The notes under the pieces are model-generated. The model did no database searches, was not told the origin of the DNA, and was given only the letters and a program-made list of their open reading frames with translations. DNA of 6,323 nucleotides from Acidobacteriota bacterium (GTDB lineage Bacteria > Acidobacteriota > Blastocatellia > Pyrinomonadales > Pyrinomonadaceae). Positions 1 through 6,159 of the stretch are shown one piece after another. Position 1 is the first letter of the stretch, and every line of letters begins with the position of its first letter. Made by a program: the position numbers and the translations under genes. The stretch spans positions 1 to 6,323 of the forward strand of contig CAUJFK010000359.1 in assembly GCA_963169175.1 (NCBI GenBank), given 5' to 3'.

Positions 1-2076
1 TCGGGCGGCCTCCACGGCGTCGGCGTAAGCTGCGTTAACTTTTTGAGCGAAACCTTAAAGCTTGAGATCTGGCGCGATGGCAAGACCAACGAGCAGGAAT
101 ACGAGCGCGGCATTCCGGTTGCCCCATTAAAGCAGACCGGGACAACAACAAAGCGCGGGACCAAAGTAACCTTCAAGCCGGACCCGGAGATATTTGAAAC
201 GACCGTTTATAGCTTCGAAAAGCTGTCCGAACGCCTGCGGGAAAAGGCATTTCTCAACAAAGGGATTCGCATCATCATCAAGGACGAGCGTGATGAGGGC
301 GAGCGGTCACACGAATTTTACTATAAAGGCGGCATCGCGGAATTTGTAAAGCATTTGAACAAAAATAAGAGTCCGCTGCACGACGAACCTCTTTATTTTG
401 AACAAGTTAGCGATGAACTGTCGGTCGAGGTGTCGATGCAGTATAACGACAGTTACGATGAAAAGATCTTTTCGTTTGCGAACAATATCAACACGGTGGA
501 CGGCGGCACGCACTTGTCCGGCTTTCGCGGTGCGTTGACGCGTACGATCAACGCTTATGCCGAATCGAGCGGGATGCTCAAGAACTCAAAGGTCGGGCTA
601 AGCGGCGACGACGTGCGCGAGGGCCTGGTGGCCGTTATCAGCGTCAAACTGCCGCAGCCGCAGTTCGAAGGCCAGACCAAAGGCAAGCTCAATTCGCCGG
701 TAAAAGGGCCGGTCGAATCGTTCCTGAATGAAAAGCTGGGCGAGTTTTTTGAGCAAAATCCGAACGTTGCGAAAAAGATCGTCGGCAAGGCGGTCGATGC
801 GTCCCGGGCCCGCGAGGCGGCGAGAAAAGCACGAGAGATCGTTCGCAAAAGCGCCTTGAGCGGTTCGGGCCTGCCGGGCAAGCTTGCGGACTGTCAGGAA
901 AAGGACCCGGCCCAAAGCGAACTTTACATCGTTGAGGGCGATTCCGCCGGCGGGTCAGCAAAACAGGGCCGCGACCGCAAGAACCAGGCCGTTTTGCCGC
1001 TGAAAGGCAAGATACTGAACGTCGAAAAGGCGCGGCCGGAGAAAATGCTGAGCCACGGCGAGATCAAGGCGCTGATAACCGCGCTTGGCACCGGCATCGG
1101 CAAGGATGATTTTGATGTCAGCAAACTGCGCTATCACAAGATCTGCCTGATGACGGACGCTGACGTGGACGGCAGCCATATTCGCACGCTGCTGCTTACG
1201 TTTTTCTTCCGTCAAATGCCGCAGCTGCTTGAGAACGGGCATGTTTTTATAGCTCAGCCGCCGCTTTACAAAGTTAAGAAAGGCCGCAAGGAAGAGTATC
1301 TGAAAGACGAGAACGCAATGTTCCGTTACCTGATGCGGCAAGCGACCAGCGATGTGCAGATAACATCAGGCGACCGGTTGATAGAGGGCCGCGAGCTTTC
1401 AAAGGCGCTTGATCAGACAAAGGAATTCCGCATCTACGCGGGCCGGCTCGCCCGCCGGCTTGGCAATGACACGCGGCTGGTCGAGGTGCTGCTCGATGCC
1501 TTTGCCGGCAAGGACGGCATACTTGCGGGCAATCACATTCGCCTTAGAAAGATCTTTGATCAGGAAGACCTGATGGCGAAGGTCGAGGGCAAACTTGCCG
1601 ACGCCGGGTTTAACACTGAGTTGACAAGCGATGAAGAGCACGGCCTGTGGGAGATAGACATTGCCTATCCGAACGGATTTAGCCTGAAGATCGACTGGAA
1701 CCTTGCAAGCTATGTCGAATTTCAAAAGGCCGTCGAACTGAAAAAGGCACTCGAGGCCGACTTTCCCGGTCCCTTTGTCCTTGGTGAAAACGGCACCAGC
1801 GAAGCGATAAAGACCCGCGAAGAACTGCTGGAAAAAGTAATGGGCCTTGCCAAAAAAGATCTCACTATCCAGCGTTACAAGGGTTTGGGCGAAATGAACC
1901 CCGAGCAATTATGGGAAACGACAATGGACCCGGAAAAACGTACGATGCTCCAGGTCCGCGTCGAAGACGCCATCGAAACCGACGGAATCTTCACCGTCCT
2001 AATGGGCGACGCCGTCGAACCAAGGCGAAAGTTTATCGAAGATAATGCCCTCGATGTGAAGAACCTGGACGTTTAA
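1..2076 (+). CDS. gyrB: DNA gyrase subunit B, 5' partial
   Basis: GyrB is the ATPase subunit of type II topoisomerase gyrase, which with GyrA introduces negative supercoils into DNA in the cytoplasm. The reading frame is open from base 1 and begins SGGLHGVGVS, the ATP-lid motif of the GHKL ATPase domain, so the start and about 110 residues lie upstream; the TTG at 43 is internal. In order (numbered from base 1) I see the lid at residues 2-10, the transducer segment DGGTHLSGFRG at 167-177, the QTK loop with its ATP-contacting lysine at 227, the TOPRIM motif VEGDSAGGSA with catalytic Glu 312, metal-binding DADVDG at 386-391, and the tail motif QRYKGLGEMNPEQLW from 624. An extra block of about 170 residues between TOPRIM and tail (about 443-615) matches the long E. 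coli-like form. The visible 691 residues plus the missing part give about 800, the normal long-form length. QRYKGLGEMNPEQLWETTMDP favours GyrB over ParE. No disruption is seen. Confidence 0.97.
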   Translation, partial: SGGLHGVGVSCVNFLSETLKLEIWRDGKTNEQEYERGIPVAPLKQTGTTTKRGTKVTFKPDPEIFETTVYSFEKLSERLREKAFLNKGIRIIIKDERDEGERSHEFYYKGGIAEFVKHLNKNKSPLHDEPLYFEQVSDELSVEVSMQYNDSYDEKIFSFANNINTVDGGTHLSGFRGALTRTINAYAESSGMLKNSKVGLSGDDVREGLVAVISVKLPQPQFEGQTKGKLNSPVKGPVESFLNEKLGEFFEQNPNVAKKIVGKAVDASRAREAARKAREIVRKSALSGSGLPGKLADCQEKDPAQSELYIVEGDSAGGSAKQGRDRKNQAVLPLKGKILNVEKARPEKMLSHGEIKALITALGTGIGKDDFDVSKLRYHKICLMTDADVDGSHIRTLLLTFFFRQMPQLLENGHVFIAQPPLYKVKKGRKEEYLKDENAMFRYLMRQATSDVQITSGDRLIEGRELSKALDQTKEFRIYAGRLARRLGNDTRLVEVLLDAFAGKDGILAGNHIRLRKIFDQEDLMAKVEGKLADAGFNTELTSDEEHGLWEIDIAYPNGFSLKIDWNLASYVEFQKAVELKKALEADFPGPFVLGENGTSEAIKTREELLEKVMGLAKKDLTIQRYKGLGEMNPEQLWETTMDPEKRTMLQVRVEDAIETDGIFTVLMGDAVEPRRKFIEDNALDVKNLDV

Positions 2077-2116
2077 GACGGCCGTCCAACTGAACCTCTT
2101 TTGAAGCGGAGTATCG

Positions 2117-2150
2117 AAACCGCCTGCATTGGCCGCAGGCGGTTTTCTAT
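2117..2150 (+). terminator. Rho-independent terminator of gyrB
   Basis: An 11-bp perfect stem (AAACCGCCTGC at 2117-2127, GCAGGCGGTTT at 2135-2145) encloses a 7-nt loop and runs into a T-rich tract (ttttctattt). It lies 40 bp after the gyrB stop, the expected place for its transcription terminator. The A/T ends of the stem could also let it work on the opposite strand, but no gene on that strand would need it. Confidence 0.88.
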
Positions 2151-2337
2151 TTATCGCGATCAAAGGATCCTAGCCGACTTGCCGCAGAAAATGCAAAAAC
2201 TGAGGCGAACGGGCTTCAAAACTGGCTTCATTTGCGACACTAGAAACCCGGTGCGGAGCACGTTAGCCTACGGAAACGATAAAAAGAACGAATTCGGTAA
2301 AACAGCGGCGACACGGGTGAGTTCGACTGTGGGTTTC
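2151..2337. other. Intergenic stretch without recognisable gene
   Basis: Between the gyrB terminator and the inverted repeat I see no credible coding sequence, tRNA or known RNA motif. The open frame that crosses it starts at a TTG (2101) inside the gyrB 3' flank, runs through the terminator stem and into the repeat, and gives a low-complexity product with no family resemblance, so I treat it as non-coding. Confidence 0.6.
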
Positions 2338-2467
2338 TTTTTCAACGCAGAGCCGCGGATGACGCGCGGATCTTTACGGAGTGAAACCATGGAGGTTTCA
2401 AATCGATACGCAATCTGCGTGCTCCTGGTTGAATTTCTCTGCGCCTCCGCGTCTCTGCGTTGAAAAA
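2338..2467. repeat. Imperfect inverted repeat, about 130 bp, MITE/REP-like
   Basis: The ends are perfect 15-nt inverted copies: TTTTTCAACGCAGAG at 2338-2352 and CTCTGCGTTGAAAAA at 2453-2467. The match continues imperfectly inward (GCGGAtG.CGCgga against the complement of tctctgcGCCTCCGC). Inside are small hairpins: CCGCG/CGCGG at 2353-2369, TGAAACC/GGTTTCA at 2382-2400 with a 5-nt loop, and ACGCA/TGCGT at 2408-2420 with a 3-nt loop. No target-site duplication and no transposase are visible. Intergenic elements rich in 'acgcagag' and 'ctccgcgtctctgcgt' are, from memory, widely dispersed in Acidobacteriota and some other phyla. It is therefore best read as one copy of a dispersed non-coding repeat, either palindromic REP-like or a non-autonomous mobile element. 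Confidence 0.7.
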
Positions 2468-2471
2468 GCCC

Positions 2472-2505
2472 TTGACACGCAATGCAACGTTGTGCTATCT
2501 ATGAT
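2472..2505 (+). promoter_or_regulatory. Putative sigma-70 promoter for the 129-aa gene
   Basis: A perfect -35 box TTGACA (2472-2477) is followed after 18 nt by TATCTA (2496-2501), preceded by TG in extended -10 position (2493-2494). An overlapping TATGAT (2500-2505) is a better hexamer but sits at a long 22-nt spacing. Either would start transcription about 20-25 nt before the ATG at 2533. The -35 box starts only 4 nt after the inverted repeat ends. Confidence 0.5.
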
Positions 2506-2532
2506 ACATTCGTTTTATCGGATGAAACAATT

Positions 2533-2922
2533 ATGGACAGAGACTTTGAAAAATTCCACGGCGGGCCGACCGAGGCGGCGAGTAAACGCATGCATGTTAC
2601 CATTAGCCCGGCCCATCTGATCCTGCTCAACCGCAACATCTATCACCTGCTCGGCCGTCCGGCCGCGGTTTATCTGCATTACAGCCGCACTCGCGACGTT
2701 ATCGCGCTCGAACCCTCAAGCCCGCGTCTGCCGGAATCATTCCCGGTAATTGCCAACCCAATGAACTGGCGAATCAACGCCGCCCCGTTCTGCCGCCACT
2801 TCGGCATACAGATCGACACCCAGCTTAAATTCATCCGCCCCGAGATCATCGCAGGCGCCCTCCACCTAAACCTCCGCGAAACCGTCTCAGTCGGCGGCCG
2901 CCTGCGAAGGAAAAAGAAATAG
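2533..2922 (+). CDS. Conserved protein of unknown function (129 aa)
   Basis: The product begins MDRDFEKFHGGPTEAASKRM and is small, soluble-looking and basic at the end (GGRLRRKKK); there is no signal peptide, membrane segment or known catalytic motif. The middle reads like a compact beta-rich fold (HVTISPAHLILLNRNIYHLL, then AAVYLHYSRTRDVIAL), followed by a conserved-looking block WRINAAPFCRHFGI. I remember similar small proteins from Acidobacteriota, often in several copies per genome and annotated only as hypothetical; I do not know the function. I chose ATG 2533 over the in-frame ATG 2482 because 2482 lies inside the promoter spacer and the family-like sequence begins at MDRDFEKF. The Shine-Dalgarno is weak (GGA about 10 nt upstream). 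It is separate from gyrB, with its own promoter. Confidence 0.75.
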   Translation: MDRDFEKFHGGPTEAASKRMHVTISPAHLILLNRNIYHLLGRPAAVYLHYSRTRDVIALEPSSPRLPESFPVIANPMNWRINAAPFCRHFGIQIDTQLKFIRPEIIAGALHLNLRETVSVGGRLRRKKK

Positions 2923-2923
2923 C

Positions 2924-3207
2924 TGCCATGCGGAGACGCTAGACGGCGAAGTGTGGTACACAATGGAGCGCCGCCGTTCAGCCCGCGACGCCGATCAGGT
3001 AATTCGGTGGCTCCGCGAGATCGGGATCGACCTAGTAAACGCGGATATGGAGTTGACACGAATAGCGGCCCGCTACAAAGCAAAGGCGGCATCTCCTACG
3101 CCGACTGCTTTGCCGCCGCTCTCGCAAAACAAGCCGGCGGCACCCTAGTCACCGGCGACCGCGAATTTGAACAACTGCAAGAGCAAGTTTCGATCCTTTG
3201 GTTGTAG
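2924..3207 (+). pseudogene. VapC-like PIN-domain toxin remnant, truncated and frameshifted
   Basis: PIN-domain VapC toxins are Mg-dependent ribonucleases of toxin-antitoxin pairs. The first part reads, in the frame of base 2951, GEVWYTMERRRSARDADQV then REIGIDLVNADMELTRIAARYKAK, which fits the middle of a VapC (GEV-Y segment and the acidic 'D-ELT..AA..KA' helix). The rest is in the frame of base 2953, KGGISYADCFAAALAKQ then LVTGDREFEQL ending SILWL, the typical C-terminal third with the conserved D of YAD and the TGD-EF motif. The join is near 3080-3085, where one extra A in 'gcaaagg' would restore a continuous frame. The first 45 or so residues, including the N-terminal catalytic Asp, are missing: that space is occupied by the preceding gene's end. 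No antitoxin gene is visible. A sequencing error could explain the frameshift but not the missing N-terminus. Confidence 0.8.
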
Positions 3208-3245
3208 GAGAAGAAAGTTGCCGTTTCTGCTAAATTTCGAGCCTT

Positions 3246-3274
3246 TTGCACCTATCCCATGAATACTTTAATAT
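3246..3274 (+). promoter_or_regulatory. Possible promoter of the defence-type operon
   Basis: TTGCAC (3246-3251) and TAATAT (3269-3274) are 17 nt apart, a fair sigma-70 arrangement. Transcription would start at about 3281-3282, on the methyltransferase ATG itself, so the message could be leaderless; this agrees with the lack of a Shine-Dalgarno before that ATG. A 7-nt direct repeat GAGCAAT (3277-3283 and 3287-3293, period 10) spans the start codon and might be an operator, but may be chance. Confidence 0.35.
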
Positions 3275-3281
3275 CTGAGCA

Positions 3282-4190
3282 ATGTCGAGCAATCTAGTAG
3301 TTTTACCCTGTGACGGTCTAAGGTCTGCTCCAGGAGTTCAGAGGCCGGTTTCCGACTGGTCAGGTTCTTTGACTTCCGGTCAAAGGTGGGAGGTCTATCA
3401 GGGTAACGCGTTAGAAAAATTGTCGGTTATCGAGAACGACTCGATAGACTGCTGTGTGACATCGCCCCCTTACTTTTGGCTCCGTGATTACGGAGATCCA
3501 AAACAGATTGGTATGGAAGAATCCGTAGAGGAGTACGTTCAGTCGATCGGGGACGTAATGGCGGCCGTACAAGAGGTGTTGAAGCCTGATGGACTATTGT
3601 TCTTGAATCTTGGGGACACCTACTACTCAGGTAAGGGAGAATCACAAGGGAAGGACAGTAAGAGCAAGAAACGACGCTTTGGTTTGCGGGCCGTTGATAA
3701 AAGTGGAGGCCTCGGAATTGGATTGCAGCGTAAATCGGTAATTGGGATACCTTGGCGCGTTGCAATTCACATGATCCAACGAGGATGGGTACTTCGAAGC
3801 ACAATAATTTGGCATCGTGAGAAATGTCTTCCAGAATTCGTTTCTGACCGTCCACGGCGGAGCTATGAATATGTCTTCATGTTCGCAAAAAACCGTCGAT
3901 ACTACTTTGACCGCGAACGACTCATAGAGCAAAATATCGACGAAGACGTATGGACAATCGCTCCTGAACGGAATGGAGCACGCGATATAGACACTGCGCC
4001 CTTTCCGCAAGAACTCGTTACCCGGTGTTTAGCGATTGGTTGTCGCCCGAAGGGTACAGTTTTAGATCCGTTTGCCGGAAGCGGCACAACATTATCTGTC
4101 GCCTTAGCCGAAGGACATTCCGCAATTGGGATCGAACTAAACCATGACTATTGTCGCTATATTGTCAACCAACTTCACTGCCTGATCTAG
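3282..4190 (+). CDS. Beta-class DNA methyltransferase, probably N4-cytosine
   Basis: The protein transfers a methyl group from S-adenosylmethionine to an exocyclic amino group of a DNA base. Catalytic motif IV (TSPPY, residues 60-64, in CCVTSPPYFWLRDYG) comes before SAM-binding motif I (DPFAGSGTT, 262-270), the beta-class order. Between them are LNLGDTYY (108-115), GIPWRVAIHMIQRGW (155-169), DRPRRSYEYVFMFAK (189-203) and the APFPQEL segment (239-245), followed by GIELNHDY (283-290). SPPY is typical of N4-cytosine enzymes, whereas DPPY or NPPY is typical of N6-adenine enzymes; this assignment is probable, not certain. At 302 aa it is compact: only 11 residues separate YYFD (207-210) from DVWTI (222-226), where relatives often carry a longer variable region. 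ATG 3282 is the first start; the next in-frame ATG lies after the catalytic motif. It ends 7 nt before the ATPase gene, so they are probably co-transcribed. It likely protects host DNA. GC is lower than in gyrB, suggesting transfer. Confidence 0.92.
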   Translation: MSSNLVVLPCDGLRSAPGVQRPVSDWSGSLTSGQRWEVYQGNALEKLSVIENDSIDCCVTSPPYFWLRDYGDPKQIGMEESVEEYVQSIGDVMAAVQEVLKPDGLLFLNLGDTYYSGKGESQGKDSKSKKRRFGLRAVDKSGGLGIGLQRKSVIGIPWRVAIHMIQRGWVLRSTIIWHREKCLPEFVSDRPRRSYEYVFMFAKNRRYYFDRERLIEQNIDEDVWTIAPERNGARDIDTAPFPQELVTRCLAIGCRPKGTVLDPFAGSGTTLSVALAEGHSAIGIELNHDYCRYIVNQLHCLI

Positions 4191-4197
4191 AATCAAA

Positions 4198-6159
4198 ATG
4201 TTCGTTTCCCCAGGTATCATTGCAAATGCCGTCAAGTCGTTGAACGACATTCACCCGTTCTACGGAACCACTTTTCTCGCATGCAAAGCAGAGAACCTGC
4301 CGGTTGGCCGTTCAATCCCATTCGCCATTAGCGAGATCGAAACAAATTTTCTCAAGCGTTATTACCAAACGGAAAGGGAGTCATCGTTTTTTTACACCGC
4401 ATTCATTACTACGGTGCGGAACAAGCGATGGATTAATCTCAGAAAATATGCGAGTTCTACTCTGCAGAGCACGAGAACACGGTCTGCTTTTAAGCACGCG
4501 TTCATACACGAGTCGGGAAGCAAGAACTGGGGATGGCATCCACTATATCGAGCGGTTTTGCAAGATAACTTGAAGGAAAACCGAAACCTGTTCCACGGAA
4601 AGCCAATTCCTACTTTCGAACTTGCGGCATGGCTGTTTAGAGACGTAGACTTTGGCGACGAACCGCGGCCCTCGGATTTGATTCAACGATTCAAAAGCGA
4701 ATTCCATATAGCACAGGATGAAAATCTCCTGTTTGACTTTGGAGTTCCCACGCCTTCTGAAGCTGGGACAATATTCAGTGACGAAAAAATCAATCGGGCC
4801 GAACTAAGAAAGTTAATTGGCGATCCGCCGGACGCGAAGCCAGAATCGAGCGGACTGCTGGCATCATTGTCGATAAGAGGAGTTGGCCCCGCGGAGTCGG
4901 TTGAGCTTAGTGCGGCACCGAGACTTAATTTATTGACGGGCGACAATGGACTCGGAAAAACCTTTGTCCTAGAGACTATCTGGTGGGCATTAACTGGCCA
5001 TTGGATCGACGACAATTCAGTAGCCCAACCGGACATTCAGACGCCACGGTCTCAACCTCGTATTCGTTACGAGATTGCGACGGAGTCTTCACGTTCGGTC
5101 GACTCATCGTTCCGTTATGATTGGCGCACGGGACAGTGGATAGGAAAGCGCCGACGTGAGGCTCTTGCGGGACTGACTGTGTATGCACGCGTCGATGGCT
5201 CTTATGCGGTGTGGGATCCAACAGGAACGGTGGTTAGAAGCTCGGATGTAAATGTCGGCGAGATGCCAAAAGGGTTGACTACTCGTGAAAGGGCCAAGGC
5301 AATATCCCGACTTCAAGGCATGGAGCAAATTGTTTTGACGAACCAAGAAGTCTTTGAAGGCAGCAGGCAAACAGAAGGGCTTCTAAGAGACTGGGTTAAA
5401 TGGCAGAATCGCCCGGATCGATATCCGTTTGCTGAACTGTGCCAAGTGCTCGAACTATTATCGCCCCCAGAGATGAGGTCTCTTAAGCCTGGCCGAATTC
5501 AAGACTCGATTTTTAGCCATCTTGAGGTACCTACGATCGCATATCCGTACGGTGATGTTCCCATCGTTCATGCGTCCGCCGGCATTCGGCGGATTATTTC
5601 GCTAGCATATCTAATCGTGTGGGCGTGGACAGAACATCAAAAGATATCTGAACGGACGCGCGAAGAGCCACAACGTCGCATGGTTATTCTCATTGACGAA
5701 TTGGAGGCTCACCTCCATCCCCTGTGGCAGAGAACCATTCTTCCAGCCCTGATACAACTCGGAGAGGCCCTCTCCTCAGAACTGAAAATCCAGTTCTTTA
5801 TCGCGACACACTCGCCGTTAGTAATGGCATCGGCGGAACCGTTCTTTGATGAAGATACCGACAAGCAATTTCATGTCAAGATGTCGGCTGAAGGAACGGT
5901 TACATTTGAAGAAAAAGACTTTGTTGAACATGGTCTTGTAGATTATTGGCTTGTATCTCCGACATTCAATCTTAGGCATCCATCGAACGCACCCGCAGAG
6001 AAGTGGATAGAAGAAGCAAAGCGACTTCAACTTGAAAAAAAGCCATCGGTGAATGAAATTCGACGAATATCCGAAGGTCTTACTTCGGTACTTGCGTCAA
6101 CTGATCCATTTTGGGTCCGGTGGCTGTTCTTTGCCGAACGTCACGGGGTCGAAGTATGA
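4198..6159 (+). CDS. ABC/SMC-type AAA ATPase with N-terminal extension (Septu PtuA-like)
   Basis: This 653-aa cytoplasmic ATPase has the full set of ABC-type motifs: Walker A GDNGLGKT (248-255), an ABC-signature-like segment HASAGIRRI (458-466), Walker B VILIDELEAHLHP with D500 and E501, and the H-loop ATHSP (536-540). This is the OLD/RecF/PtuA style of AAA ATPase found in anti-phage systems. The insert between Walker A and signature (about 200 aa) is too short for a long SMC coiled coil. Residues 1-215 form a separate domain I cannot assign, with notable stretches HPFYGTTFLACKAENLPVG (19-37), AFIHESGSKNWGW (101-113) and FELAAWLFRD (140-149). The C-terminus ends in a helical region with DPFWVRWLFFAERHG (636-650). 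The gene starts 7 nt after the methyltransferase and its stop overlaps the HNH start, so the three form one operon. No good Shine-Dalgarno precedes ATG 4198. It probably senses or drives restriction of foreign DNA together with the HNH protein; that role is inferred. Confidence 0.88.
   Translation: MFVSPGIIANAVKSLNDIHPFYGTTFLACKAENLPVGRSIPFAISEIETNFLKRYYQTERESSFFYTAFITTVRNKRWINLRKYASSTLQSTRTRSAFKHAFIHESGSKNWGWHPLYRAVLQDNLKENRNLFHGKPIPTFELAAWLFRDVDFGDEPRPSDLIQRFKSEFHIAQDENLLFDFGVPTPSEAGTIFSDEKINRAELRKLIGDPPDAKPESSGLLASLSIRGVGPAESVELSAAPRLNLLTGDNGLGKTFVLETIWWALTGHWIDDNSVAQPDIQTPRSQPRIRYEIATESSRSVDSSFRYDWRTGQWIGKRRREALAGLTVYARVDGSYAVWDPTGTVVRSSDVNVGEMPKGLTTRERAKAISRLQGMEQIVLTNQEVFEGSRQTEGLLRDWVKWQNRPDRYPFAELCQVLELLSPPEMRSLKPGRIQDSIFSHLEVPTIAYPYGDVPIVHASAGIRRIISLAYLIVWAWTEHQKISERTREEPQRRMVILIDELEAHLHPLWQRTILPALIQLGEALSSELKIQFFIATHSPLVMASAEPFFDEDTDKQFHVKMSAEGTVTFEEKDFVEHGLVDYWLVSPTFNLRHPSNAPAEKWIEEAKRLQLEKKPSVNEIRRISEGLTSVLASTDPFWVRWLFFAERHGVEV

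Noticed and set aside
1399..1908. 169-aa minus-strand open frame inside gyrB
   Set aside because: Antisense shadow of an intact conserved gene; no recognisable motif.
43..2076. gyrB starting at TTG 43
   Set aside because: The frame is open from base 1 and encodes the conserved GGLHGVGVS motif upstream of 43, so TTG 43 is an internal Leu codon of a 5'-truncated gene.
2101..2463. 120-aa open frame after gyrB
   Set aside because: TTG start without ribosome site, runs through the gyrB terminator and the inverted repeat, product has no protein-like pattern.
2338..2467. CRISPR array or insertion sequence
   Set aside because: Only one pair of inverted ends, no regularly spaced direct repeats, no transposase and no visible target duplication.
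2482..2532. Upstream ATG 2482 for the 129-aa gene
   Set aside because: It lies between the -35 and -10 boxes, so it would not be on the transcript; the extra 17 residues look non-coding.
2381..2620. 79-aa open frame overlapping the promoter and the 129-aa gene
   Set aside because: Translates the repeat, the promoter and the out-of-frame start of the next gene; no family resemblance.
2679..3092. 137-aa minus-strand open frame across the 129-aa gene and vapC remnant
   Set aside because: Arg/Pro-rich shadow translation; the plus strand explains both halves with recognisable proteins.
3210..3226. AGAAA/TTTCT mini-hairpin as a terminator before the operon
   Set aside because: Only a 5-bp A/T-rich stem with no following T tract.
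3427..3855. 142-aa minus-strand open frame inside the methyltransferase
   Set aside because: Antisense shadow; the plus strand carries all methyltransferase motifs in order.
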